From JAXLQL01 sp046331625 (GTDB lineage: Bacteria > Acidobacteriota > Terriglobia > Bryobacterales > Bryobacteraceae), in contig JAXLQL010000014.1 of assembly GCA_046331625.1 (NCBI GenBank), forward strand, positions 62,001-126,000: a DNA stretch of 64,000 nucleotides. Direction: 5' to 3'. The translations under genes were made by a program, and so were the position numbers. Below are positions 25,783 through 34,689 of the stretch, piece after piece; position 1 is the stretch's first letter, and each line of letters opens with the position of its first letter. Below the pieces are notes generated by a model. It made no database searches, was not told the DNA's origin, and worked only from the letters and a program-made list of their open reading frames with translations.

Positions 25783-28383
25783 TCAGTCCACGTACAGAAA
25801 ATCGTTCGACCCCAACAGCGCCTGGCAGAACATGGTGAGGCCATGCTCGCGGTCGCTTTGCTTGCCGATCTCGCCGAACCCGAAGGCGATCTCGCTTTCG
25901 GCTGCCGGACGAGAATAGGAAAGCTCGATTGCCCGCCGGACCCGCGCCACCATGTCATCGCCCGCATCCTGCTTGGTCCGTGAGGCGAGCGCCTTGGCGC
26001 TATCGAGCATCAGCGGATCATGCAACGCCGCCAGCGACTGCTGCGGCAGAGCGGATCGGAACCGCAGCGAGACGTTGTTATCCATGAGCGGTGCGTCGTA
26101 GGCTACCAGGAATCCGCTGGCAGCGACGCGCCGGATCTGCACATAGATGCTGCGTCGATTCGGATCGCGCTGCCCCGCGAGCGTGCCCGCGGCCGGCTTG
26201 CACGCGGGCGGATCGAAGTTGAATCCGCGGATTCGCTCGCCATCGATGCGTCCGCTGGTATCGGGGATGTAGTTGCCATCGGGCGCTGAGCACAGCGCCA
26301 CGGGATCGCCGTACATCGCCGAGTTGAGCAATCCACTGGCGCTCAATACGGCGTCGCGCACGGCCTCGGCTTCCAAGCGCCGAGCCGGCCAGCGCGAGAG
26401 CAGTTTGTTCGGGCCGTCGTTCTTCAGTGCCTCCGGCGAAGCATCCGACGATTGGCGGTACGTCGAAGAAAGCATAATCTCGCGATGTAGCCACTTCAAG
26501 CTCCAGCCGTGCTCCACCAAACCCACGGCGAGCCAATCGAGCAATTCGGGATGCGTGGGGCGCGCGCCTTGCGAGCCGAAGTCATCGGGCGTCGAAACGA
26601 TGCCGCTACCGAAATGATGCTGCCACACGCGATTCACGATCACGCGCGCGGTGAGCGGATGATCGGGTTTGGTGAGCCATTGCGCGAAGGCGAGCCTGCG
26701 GCCGGTGTGCGGCGAATCGGGCGAGGCCTTCGCGGGCACGAACGGATTCTTCGGATCGTCGAGCACGATCGGCACGCCCGGCTCCACCGCGTCACCCGGG
26801 CTCTCGAAATCGCCGCGCAGCAACACGCGCGTCATGGCTTTGGGCGATACATCCCACGCGGCCCACACCATCTCTGGCCGCACGGCCTTCAGCTTGGCCG
26901 CCATCGCGTTCTGCTTCTCGCGCGCTTCCTTCAATGACGGATCGAACTTCTCGAGCTCGGCGTCAGTGACCTTGTACTTCTCCGTGTACTCCTTCATCAG
27001 GAGCTTCTGCTTCTCGTCTCGCTTTGCATCGGGAGTCTTCGCCGCAGCCAGCGCTTCGGTGCGCGCAGGCTCTTCGAGCTTCTCGAGTTGCGCGATGCGC
27101 CACTTCTCTCGCGCGTCATTCAACAGAAAAATCAGCGGCCGCGACTTCGAAGCTTCCTTCTGCACGGCGAGGTACTTATCCATTTCTTCTTTGGTCGCGT
27201 TGGGCACGAAACGCGCGGGCCATTCACCGGATCCGATGTTCGCCGCGAGCCACTTGGTGTTCTTGGGAGGGAACACTTCGTCGGGGTCATACACGGTCCG
27301 GATCGCCGCCATGATGCGGTAGTAATCCTTCTGCAGAATCGGATCGAACTTGTGGTCGTGGCAGCGTGCGCACGCAAAGCCGATTCCCATCAGTGCCTTC
27401 ATCGGCACTTCCATCGCCGCGTGCATCGCATCGTACTGCTTGTCGATTTCGTAGATCGACTGGTTGTCGGTGCCGTCTGGCGTGAGGCGCAAGAAGCCGG
27501 TAGAAGTGAGCTTGTCGATTGCCTCGGGTGAGAGGCGCTCACCCATTTTCCACTCCACCAATTGGTCGCCGGCGAGTTGTTGCCGTACGAATTCGTCGTA
27601 TGGCATGTCGCGGTTCAGCGCGCGGATCACCCAATCGCGATAGCGCCAGGCGTGCGTGCGCGGCTCGTCGCCGAGGAATCCATTGCCATCGGCGTAGCCA
27701 GCGGTGTCGAGCCAGTGCCGCGCCCAACGTTCGCCGTAGTGCTCGGATGCGAGCAGACGCTCGATCAGCGCCGGGTACGCGTCGCTCGACTTGTCGGCAA
27801 CGAACGTCCTCACTTCATCGGGAGTGGGCGGGAGTCCGGTGAGATCGAAGTACGCGCGCCGGATCAGACGTTCGCGGGCAGCGTCACGATTGAGCCGCAG
27901 CCCTTTCGCTTCGAGCTTCGAGAGCACGAACGCGTCGACCGGATTCCGCACCTGCGCGGCGTTCGCTACTTTTGGAAGCGGCGCTTTCACGGGCTTCTGA
28001 TAGGCCCAGAATTTGCGCGCGCGTTCGGTGAGCGACTTTTCGCCGGATGCGGTTCCTGGGAACTGACCGTGCTCGATCCAGCGGCGCACGAGTGCCTTTT
28101 CATCCGCGGTCAGTTGGACTCCACCGAGTGGCATGGCGTCGGAGGCGATCTTCTTCCAGAGGAAACTCGACTCGGGTTTGCCGGGCTCGACGACTTTGCC
28201 GCTGGCTCCGCCTTTCATCACGCCTTCGAGCGTGCGCAGGTCGAGGTTCTGGGTCTTGGTGGGGCCGTGACACGAGGTGCAGCGCTTCTCGAAGAGCGGC
28301 AGTACGTCGTGCTGGAACGTTGGTACCTGGGCCCTGACAGTACCCAGGAAAAACACGGCAAACAGGGCTCGACCGGGAATCAC
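25783..28383 (-). CDS. Planctomycete-type cytochrome c / DUF1549 / DUF1553 exported protein
   Basis: 866 residues, GTG start at 28383 (an in-frame stop lies just upstream) followed by a signal peptide (ALFAVFFLGTVRAQ). Domains in order: PSCyt1 with one heme motif CTSCH (35-39) and distal ligand region SDAMPLGG; DUF1549 (about 145-350; LIRRAYFDLTGLPPTPDE, RWARHWLDTAGYADG, ARCHDHKFDP); and DUF1553 (about 560-840; RLAFAQWLTKPDHPLTARVIVNRVWQHHFG). A coiled, charged stretch lies between the two DUFs. Role: periplasmic redox/degradation component always found with DUF1501 proteins; the precise reaction is unknown. First gene of a five-gene operon divergent from the Oar-like receptor. Confidence 0.9.
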   Translation of the reverse strand: MIPGRALFAVFFLGTVRAQVPTFQHDVLPLFEKRCTSCHGPTKTQNLDLRTLEGVMKGGASGKVVEPGKPESSFLWKKIASDAMPLGGVQLTADEKALVRRWIEHGQFPGTASGEKSLTERARKFWAYQKPVKAPLPKVANAAQVRNPVDAFVLSKLEAKGLRLNRDAARERLIRRAYFDLTGLPPTPDEVRTFVADKSSDAYPALIERLLASEHYGERWARHWLDTAGYADGNGFLGDEPRTHAWRYRDWVIRALNRDMPYDEFVRQQLAGDQLVEWKMGERLSPEAIDKLTSTGFLRLTPDGTDNQSIYEIDKQYDAMHAAMEVPMKALMGIGFACARCHDHKFDPILQKDYYRIMAAIRTVYDPDEVFPPKNTKWLAANIGSGEWPARFVPNATKEEMDKYLAVQKEASKSRPLIFLLNDAREKWRIAQLEKLEEPARTEALAAAKTPDAKRDEKQKLLMKEYTEKYKVTDAELEKFDPSLKEAREKQNAMAAKLKAVRPEMVWAAWDVSPKAMTRVLLRGDFESPGDAVEPGVPIVLDDPKNPFVPAKASPDSPHTGRRLAFAQWLTKPDHPLTARVIVNRVWQHHFGSGIVSTPDDFGSQGARPTHPELLDWLAVGLVEHGWSLKWLHREIMLSSTYRQSSDASPEALKNDGPNKLLSRWPARRLEAEAVRDAVLSASGLLNSAMYGDPVALCSAPDGNYIPDTSGRIDGERIRGFNFDPPACKPAAGTLAGQRDPNRRSIYVQIRRVAASGFLVAYDAPLMDNNVSLRFRSALPQQSLAALHDPLMLDSAKALASRTKQDAGDDMVARVRRAIELSYSRPAAESEIAFGFGEIGKQSDREHGLTMFCQALLGSNDFLYVD

Positions 28384-28399
28384 TAGGGATCATCATAAC

Positions 28400-28428
28400 T
28401 TGCTTTCGGCCCGTTGATGCCACATAAT
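28400..28428 (+). promoter_or_regulatory. Candidate sigma70-type promoter of the TonB-receptor operon
   Basis: TTGCTT (28400-28405), 17-bp spacer, CATAAT (28423-28428); predicted start about 28435, giving a leader of about 29 nt to the ATG at 28464. On the minus strand a TATGAT (28397 to 28392) could serve the cytochrome c gene, but it has no good -35 box. Confidence 0.5.
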
Positions 28429-28463
28429 TGTCGAGTTCAGCAAAACAGGGAACTGGGGGTTCC

Positions 28464-31400
28464 ATGGGTACGCGATCTTACATTGCGGCAGCAGTGTTGC
28501 TTGCCGTGGGTGCGCCACTGTACGCGCAAAGCTTCTACGGCACCGTTGTAGGCACGGTGAACGACTCCACCGGAGCCGCGGTGCCGCAAGCCAACGTCAG
28601 CCTGATCAACGCCGGCACGAGCGAGCGCCGCACGGCGCAGTCAGACGATCAAGGCAACTACCGCTTCGTCAACCTCATTCCGGGTACGTACCGAGTGGAG
28701 GTGGAACACACCGGATTCCGGCGGCATGCGGTGGACAACGTAATTGTAGCCGTGGATGCGACGCTACGCGTAGACGTGGCGCTGCAAGTGGGGGAAGTGA
28801 CGCAGACGATGGAAGTGAGTTCGCAGGCGCCGCTGCTGCAGACCGAGACGGGATCGCTCAGCCAAGTGGTTTCCGCGCGCGCGGTGCAGGAGCTTCCGCT
28901 CAACGGACGCAATGTCCTGAACCTGGTGGCGCTCTCACCCGGCGTAGTTCCGCAAGGCAGCGCCGAAGGCAGCCTCACCGGCAAGAACGTGTTCGCCGGC
29001 GGCAACTATCAGATTGGCGGCGGCATGGCGAATCAGAGTGCGGCGTACTTCGATGGCGTGCCCGTGAATGACTCCTACGGCAATATCGTCGCGTTGATTC
29101 CGAGCCAAGACGTGGTGAGCGAGTTCCGCGTGCAGACGAACGCCAACAGCGCGGAGTTCGGCCGCTACACGGGCGGCGTGATCAATCTCACCTCGAAGTC
29201 TGGCACCAACGAGTTTCATGGCAGCGCGTACGAGTTCCTGCGCAACAAGGTGCTGAACGCGGGAGCGTTCTTTTCGAACCGCACCGGAGCCGCGAAGGCG
29301 CCGTTCGTGCAGAACCAGTATGGATTGAGCATCGGCGGTCCGGTGAAACGCGACAAGCTTTTCTTCTTCGGAGCGTTCGAAGGATTCCGGCAGCGGCAGG
29401 GCACTCCTTTCCTGCGCACGGTTCCCACCGAGGCGATGTCGCAAGGCGACTTCTCGAACTACCGCAACGCAGCGGGCGCGGTGGTGCCGATCTACGACCC
29501 ACTGACACAGTGCGGAGCGCTGGGCAATGCGGCTTGCGGAACCGACGTGGTGCAGCGCGCGCCGTTCGCGGGCAACCGGATTCCGGCGAGCCGCATCAAC
29601 GCCGTGGCCGCCAAGTTCGTCGCGTTCCCGGTGTTCGCCAAGCCGAACACTCCGGCAGATGCGGCGGGCAACTTCAACTTCTTTCGTAACGCCTCCACTG
29701 GCGGCGACAATGACCAAGGCAACTTCCGCGCGGACTACAACGTGAGCGAGAAGCAACGCATCCTGGCTCGCTACTCGCGTTGGAAGTCAGTGAACCTGCC
29801 TGTGGATGTCTATGGCAACAAGCAGCGCAACGGCGATCCGTTTTCGCCCGAGGCGTTCATCACCGATCATGCGGTGCTGGCCGACACGTACTCGTTGAAC
29901 CCGACCACGATTCTGGATGTTCGCGTTGGCTTCATGCGCTGGTTCTATGACCGCACGCCGGGCAACCTCGGGATCAACATTGCGCAGACTTTCGGTCTGC
30001 CTTCCTACTTCAACGACATTCCTGCGAAGAACGGCGTGACGCCTTCAACGATCGTGCCGCAGATTGGCGCGGCCGGTTACGACTACATCACCACGGGGCT
30101 GTTGGCCGCGCGCGACAACACGTACATCCTGACTCCTACGCTGACGAAGATCGTGAAGAGCCACACGCTCAAGTTCGGCGCCGAGTGGCGGCGCGCGGAA
30201 AACAACTATTACCAGAACAACCAGCCGGGCGGACAGTTCAACTTCGACAACTTGTTCACGTCGCGCAACGCGTTGAACTCCGGTGGAACGGGCAACAGCT
30301 TCGCTTCGATGCTGCTGGGTTTGGTGTCTTCGGGCAGTGTATCGACCTCGCCTTTCACCGCGGCGTTCCAACGCTATCAGGCGTACTTCGTGAATGACTC
30401 ATGGCAGGTGAATACCAAGCTCACCGTCAATCTCGGCCTGCGTTGGGAGATTCCGGGCCAGTTCACGGAGCGCTTCGACCGTCAGGTGACCTTCAATCGC
30501 GATCTGGCGAATCCGGAGTTGAACGGCATCAGCGTGCCAGGGCGTAGTGGTCCGATCAACGGGACGTTCGTGCTCGTCAATGGACCGAGCCATCCCGAGC
30601 GCGGATTGCGTCCGGAGCACTACAAGCTGTTCGCTCCGCGCGCGAGCATCGCTTATCGCTTGAGCGATCGGACGGTGATTCGCACGGGCGCGGGCATCTA
30701 CTACATTCCGGCAAACGTGATCTTCTTCGAAGGCCCTTATGGGAATCCGGTGAACTTCCTGGCGCACAACATGGTGAACTCGCTCGACGGACAAGTGACG
30801 CCGGCCGATACGCTGAGCAACCCGTTCCCGAGCGGGTTCAATCCGCCTCCGGGCCGCGACCCGAGCTTCCAGCGATTGTTGCTTGGCGGCACTGGGCGCG
30901 CCATCACGCGCGACACGCCATACGGCTACACGGGCCAGTGGAACTTCACCGTGCAGCATCAACTACCGGGTAACCTCGCTGTGGAAGCTGCTTACGCCGC
31001 GCTCAAGGGGGTGCACTTGGCTTGGGGCGGGCGGCAGAACAACCAGATCGCTCCCGAGTACATGTCGCTGGGGTCGCAGTTGACACAGCAGGTTCCGAAC
31101 CCGTTCGCCAGCAAAGTGCTGCTGGGTCCGCTGACGCGGTCCACTGTGGCGCGGGGGCAATTGCTACTGCCGTTCCCGCATTTGGTTTCCGCTCCCGACG
31201 CGGGCGCGTATACGGGCAACTCGAGTTACCACTCGCTGCAGATGAAAGCCGAGAAGCGGTTCGGCGGCGGCGGAACGGTGCTTGCGACGTACACGTTCTC
31301 AAAGGTGATCTCTGACACCGAGACCATCACGACGTGGCTGGATGGCGTGTTGGGCGGCGTGGCGGGCGTGCAGAACTGGTATGACCTGCGCAACGAGAAG

Positions 31401-31982
31401 GCGCTTTCGAGCTATGACTCACGGCGGCGGTTCACGTTGGCTTACGTGAATGACTTGCCGTTCGGCAAAGGCAAGATGTTCCTGTCTGGCGCCGGCGGCT
31501 TTGCCGACAAGGTGATCTCCGGGTGGGGCGTGAACGGAACCGTGACGCTGCAGGATGGCTTCCCGCTGTTGTTCACGGCAGCTCCGAACGTGACGGGATT
31601 CAACACGGGACTGCGGCCGAATGTGGTGCCGGGATGCGATCCGAAGCTGGATGGCGCGGCGCAGCAACGGTTGACGAAGTGGTTCAACACGTCATGCTTC
31701 ACGGTGCCGGCGGGCTACACGTTCGGCAATGCGGGGCGGACGGATCCGCTGTTGCGCGGGCATGGGATCAACAACTTCAACTTCGCGTTGTTCAAGCGGA
31801 CGGCGATCACCGAGAGGTTCAAGCTCGAGTTCCGGGCGGAGGCGTTCAATGCGTTCAACCGGGTCCAATTCGGGCGGCCGAATCAGGGGGCGACGACGGC
31901 GGCGAACAATACGTTTGGGGTGGTGAGTACGCAGATCAATGATCCGCGCCTCATACAATTCGGGCTGCGTTTGTTCTACTAG
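28464..31982 (+). CDS. Oar-like TonB-dependent receptor with carboxypeptidase-regulatory domain
   Basis: 1172 residues from ATG 28464, which has a GGGGG ribosome-binding site and a signal peptide (RSYIAAAVLLAVGAPLYAQ); an earlier in-frame ATG at 28428 lacks both. Residues about 22-105 are an Ig-like carboxypeptidase regulatory domain (GTVNDSTGAAVPQANVSLIN ... FVNLIPGTYRVEVEHTGF). Then comes a plug (VQELPLNGRNVLNLVALSPGV, VSEFRVQTNANSAEFGRYTGG) and a large beta-barrel ending in FGLRLFY with terminal aromatic. This is the acidobacterial OAR-type receptor expected to take up a large or complex substrate, or to act in surface organisation. The divergent cytochrome c/DUF1501/enolase operon may process the substrate (inference). 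Confidence 0.93.
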   Translation: MGTRSYIAAAVLLAVGAPLYAQSFYGTVVGTVNDSTGAAVPQANVSLINAGTSERRTAQSDDQGNYRFVNLIPGTYRVEVEHTGFRRHAVDNVIVAVDATLRVDVALQVGEVTQTMEVSSQAPLLQTETGSLSQVVSARAVQELPLNGRNVLNLVALSPGVVPQGSAEGSLTGKNVFAGGNYQIGGGMANQSAAYFDGVPVNDSYGNIVALIPSQDVVSEFRVQTNANSAEFGRYTGGVINLTSKSGTNEFHGSAYEFLRNKVLNAGAFFSNRTGAAKAPFVQNQYGLSIGGPVKRDKLFFFGAFEGFRQRQGTPFLRTVPTEAMSQGDFSNYRNAAGAVVPIYDPLTQCGALGNAACGTDVVQRAPFAGNRIPASRINAVAAKFVAFPVFAKPNTPADAAGNFNFFRNASTGGDNDQGNFRADYNVSEKQRILARYSRWKSVNLPVDVYGNKQRNGDPFSPEAFITDHAVLADTYSLNPTTILDVRVGFMRWFYDRTPGNLGINIAQTFGLPSYFNDIPAKNGVTPSTIVPQIGAAGYDYITTGLLAARDNTYILTPTLTKIVKSHTLKFGAEWRRAENNYYQNNQPGGQFNFDNLFTSRNALNSGGTGNSFASMLLGLVSSGSVSTSPFTAAFQRYQAYFVNDSWQVNTKLTVNLGLRWEIPGQFTERFDRQVTFNRDLANPELNGISVPGRSGPINGTFVLVNGPSHPERGLRPEHYKLFAPRASIAYRLSDRTVIRTGAGIYYIPANVIFFEGPYGNPVNFLAHNMVNSLDGQVTPADTLSNPFPSGFNPPPGRDPSFQRLLLGGTGRAITRDTPYGYTGQWNFTVQHQLPGNLAVEAAYAALKGVHLAWGGRQNNQIAPEYMSLGSQLTQQVPNPFASKVLLGPLTRSTVARGQLLLPFPHLVSAPDAGAYTGNSSYHSLQMKAEKRFGGGGTVLATYTFSKVISDTETITTWLDGVLGGVAGVQNWYDLRNEKALSSYDSRRRFTLAYVNDLPFGKGKMFLSGAGGFADKVISGWGVNGTVTLQDGFPLLFTAAPNVTGFNTGLRPNVVPGCDPKLDGAAQQRLTKWFNTSCFTVPAGYTFGNAGRTDPLLRGHGINNFNFALFKRTAITERFKLEFRAEAFNAFNRVQFGRPNQGATTAANNTFGVVSTQINDPRLIQFGLRLFY

Positions 31983-31986
31983 ATGA

Positions 31987-34149
31987 GTGCATAGGCGAGC
32001 GTCGGTGCGGGCCACGGCGGGCGGGACTGAAGTCCCGCGCTGGCTGAAGCCCGCCCTACACGGAGTCTTGGTGGCCGTTCTGGTGGGGTGCTCGGGGCGG
32101 AAGGTTGAGACGGTTGAATCGAAGAGCCTCTATGCGCAGCCGCAGGTTTGCGCGGGATGCCACGCGGAGATCGCGAAGACTTACGCACAGACTGGGATGG
32201 GGCGCTCAGTCGGTCGCCGATTGGCGGAGACACCTGAGAAAGAAGTCGTCCTCGAACATAAGGCATCGAATCGCGTGTATTCGATCTCTAGAGGCGGCAG
32301 TTCGGTCACAGTGCGCCGCTATCAACGGGGGCCTGATGGTCAACCGAAAAACGTCCATCAGATGTTGGCGGGTGAGGAGATCGGCTCCGGCAATCATGCG
32401 CGCTCGTACTTGGCGGTGAACTCCGAAGGCAAGTTCCTCGAGATGCCGGTGAGCTGGTACGCGGAGAAGGGCGGCTACTGGGAAATGAGCCCGGGCTACG
32501 ATCGGCCGGATCACCACGACTTCCGGCGCGTCGTCGTGGAAGGGTGTCTCTTCTGCCACGCCGCGTATCCGCAGCCCGGCGCGGAGACGAAGCTCGAGCC
32601 GATCGATTGCCAGCGCTGTCATGGACCCGGCCGCGCGCATGCGGAGTCGGCTGGGCGCGAGCCGATCGTGAATCCGAAGAAGCTGAGCCGCGAGCGGCAG
32701 CTCGATATCTGCATGCAGTGTCATCTCGAGACGACGAGTAGTCCGCTGCCGGATTCGATTCGGCGCTTCAATCGCGAAGTCCATTCGTTCCGCCCGGGGG
32801 AAGAGCTCGCGGACTACAAGCTGCATTTCGATCACGCTGCGGGGTCGGGGCGCGATGACAAGTTCGAGATTGCGCATGCGGCGTATCGGCTGCGCAAGTC
32901 GGCGTGTTTTCAGAAGAGCCAGATGACGTGTAGCACGTGCCATGATCCGCATGTGGTGCGGCGCGGGGCTGCAGCGGCGGGGTGCACGCAGTGCCACGCG
33001 ACCGCGCACAACCAAAACACAACGTGCCTGGATTGTCATATGCCGAAGCGGAGGGCCGAGGATGCGGTCCACACGGTGATGACCGATCATTTCATCCGCC
33101 GCAAGCCTGTCGCGGCGAAGCCGAACGCTGCTCCGTATCGCGGCGAGGTGCGGCTCTACTATCCGGAGACGCTGCCTGCCTCGGCGGAGAGCGAGGCGTA
33201 TCTTGCCGTGGCGCAGGTGACGCAACTTTCGAACCTGGAAGCCGGAATTCCGCGGCTCGAAGCTGCGATCACCAAGCTCGCGCCGGCGGGACCGGACTTC
33301 TACTTCGAGCTTGGCAAAGCGTATTCGAAGAAGGGCGACGAAGCGTCGGCGGTGAAGTGGTATGAAGAAGCGCTGAAGCGTCGCAGCGATTTCGCGCTGG
33401 GGATCAAGGGGCTGACGGCATCGCTGGTCACGCTCGGGAAAAGCGATCGGGCGGTGGAGTTGCTGGCGGCGGTGAAGAATCCGGACGCGTCGATGCTGAC
33501 GAATCACGGGCATGCGCTGCTGAAGCTCGGGAAGGTGGAAGAAGCCGCGCAGATGCTCGATCGCGCGCTCAAGGTGAATCCCGATACAGCCGAGGCGTGG
33601 AACCTGCTCGGGCTTGCGCGTGTGCAGCAGAATCAGACCGCGCAGGCTGAGGAAGCGTTTCGCGAGGCGATCCGCGTGAACCCCGATCTTGCCGCGGCGC
33701 ATGGGAACTTGGCGAATCTGCTCGCGGGCCGGCGCGATCTTGCTGCTGCTCGGCGGCATTTCGAGAAGTCGGTTGCTCTCGATGGGGCAGATGCCGAGGT
33801 GCGGCGGAACTTCGCGTTCCTGCTGATCCTGATGAAGGCGTACGATCCGGCGCGGGCGCAGATGGAGACCGCGGTGAAGCTGAAGCCGGATGATCCGCAG
33901 GTTCGGTCCGATTGGGCGGAGTTGCTGGAAGCCGGTGGCAACACGGATGCGGCGATCAAGCAATATGGGCTCGCGTTGAACTCGAATCCTGGATATCTCG
34001 AGGCGCATCTCGCGCTGGGGACGTTGCTGTTGAAACGCGGCGATCGCGAGGGTGCGCGCACGCATCTGGAACGGGCTGCGGCGAGCGGAGATCCCGCGGT
34101 GCGGGAGCCCGCGCTGCGGGGGCTCTCTGCCATTCCCGCGAAACGCTGA
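31987..34149 (+). CDS. Multiheme cytochrome c lipoprotein with TPR domain
   Basis: 720 residues from GTG 31987, four bases after the receptor stop. A REP-like repeat (32020-32062) encodes residues about 12-26 (GTEVPRWLKPALHG), directly before a short hydrophobic stretch and lipobox LVGC (Cys35), so the repeat forms part of the lipoprotein leader. Seven CxxCH heme motifs follow: CAGCH (55-59), CLFCH, CQRCH, CMQCH, CSTCH, CTQCH and CLDCH, the arrangement of cytochrome c554-like proteins. From about residue 400 there are eight or so TPR units (WNLLGLARVQQNQTAQAEEAFREAIRVNP). Likely an extracytoplasmic electron-transfer protein assembled with partners through its TPRs. Confidence 0.88.
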   Translation: MHRRASVRATAGGTEVPRWLKPALHGVLVAVLVGCSGRKVETVESKSLYAQPQVCAGCHAEIAKTYAQTGMGRSVGRRLAETPEKEVVLEHKASNRVYSISRGGSSVTVRRYQRGPDGQPKNVHQMLAGEEIGSGNHARSYLAVNSEGKFLEMPVSWYAEKGGYWEMSPGYDRPDHHDFRRVVVEGCLFCHAAYPQPGAETKLEPIDCQRCHGPGRAHAESAGREPIVNPKKLSRERQLDICMQCHLETTSSPLPDSIRRFNREVHSFRPGEELADYKLHFDHAAGSGRDDKFEIAHAAYRLRKSACFQKSQMTCSTCHDPHVVRRGAAAAGCTQCHATAHNQNTTCLDCHMPKRRAEDAVHTVMTDHFIRRKPVAAKPNAAPYRGEVRLYYPETLPASAESEAYLAVAQVTQLSNLEAGIPRLEAAITKLAPAGPDFYFELGKAYSKKGDEASAVKWYEEALKRRSDFALGIKGLTASLVTLGKSDRAVELLAAVKNPDASMLTNHGHALLKLGKVEEAAQMLDRALKVNPDTAEAWNLLGLARVQQNQTAQAEEAFREAIRVNPDLAAAHGNLANLLAGRRDLAAARRHFEKSVALDGADAEVRRNFAFLLILMKAYDPARAQMETAVKLKPDDPQVRSDWAELLEAGGNTDAAIKQYGLALNSNPGYLEAHLALGTLLLKRGDREGARTHLERAAASGDPAVREPALRGLSAIPAKR
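32020..32062 (+). repeat. REP-like repeat inside the multiheme cytochrome gene
   Basis: GCGGGACTGAAGTCCCGC followed by GCTGGCTGAAGCCCGCC and CTACA. It is translated in frame and supplies the positively charged region just ahead of the hydrophobic core of the lipoprotein signal. Orientation relative to the gene is opposite to that of the copy in the DUF1501 gene. Confidence 0.85.
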
Positions 34150-34185
34150 TTCGAGTAGAATGAGGCCGGACGGTGCTAGGCCGTG

Positions 34186-34204
34186 TCCTGGCATCGCCAG
34201 GAGG
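34186..34204 (+). promoter_or_regulatory. Hairpin overlapping a strong Shine-Dalgarno
   Basis: TCCTGGC (34186-34192) and GCCAGGA (34196-34202) form a perfect 7-bp stem with a 3-nt loop. The Shine-Dalgarno AGGAGG (34199-34204), 5 bases before the ATG at 34210, lies largely in the 3' arm, so folding would mask it. This may control translation of the small secreted protein. Confidence 0.5.
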
Positions 34205-34209
34205 CATCT

Positions 34210-34686
34210 ATGCATAACACCATTCGGATCGCCGCCGGCATCGCAATCATCGCAAGTCTCTCGAACGCAGGCGGCGCGCAGGAAGAAGTGTGGGTAGGCG
34301 TATGGAAGCTCAGCCATGACAAGTCTCCCAAAGCGCCAAACAGGCCCAAGAGCCAGATCATCACCATGAAGTCCGAGAACGGGCAGGCGTTGTTCGACGA
34401 GGAGAACGTCCTCGCTTCGAGCGACAGCTACCGGGTTTCGTGGCGGTTGGGTTTCGACGGAAAGGACTATCCGGTTTCCGGATCACGTGCTGGAATCGAT
34501 CTGATTCAGGGCCAGCGACTCGGTCCGGACACGGTTGAGATCAAGGTGAAGAAGAAGGACGGGACTGTCCTAGGCACGTACTGGGTGACGCACTCGGCGG
34601 ATGGCAAGACGCGAATCACGCTGCAATGGGGTGGCCAGAACATCAGTGGACCACCGGCGCGCGTGACGGTCCACGAGCGCCAGTAG
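34210..34686 (+). CDS. Small secreted protein of unknown function
   Basis: 158 residues from ATG 34210 (the in-frame upstream ATG at 34183 lacks a ribosome-binding site). Signal peptide TIRIAAGIAIIASLSNAGGAQ. The mature part has alternating beta-rich segments (VWVGVWKLSHDKSP, DSYRVSWRLGFDGKDYPVSG, DTVEIKVKKKDGTVLGTYWVTHS), resembling the small secreted beta-barrel or lipocalin-like hypothetical proteins common in acidobacteria. No catalytic motif seen. It is convergent with the cupin gene 3 bp away. Confidence 0.75.
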   Translation: MHNTIRIAAGIAIIASLSNAGGAQEEVWVGVWKLSHDKSPKAPNRPKSQIITMKSENGQALFDEENVLASSDSYRVSWRLGFDGKDYPVSGSRAGIDLIQGQRLGPDTVEIKVKKKDGTVLGTYWVTHSADGKTRITLQWGGQNISGPPARVTVHERQ

Positions 34687-34689
34687 TGG

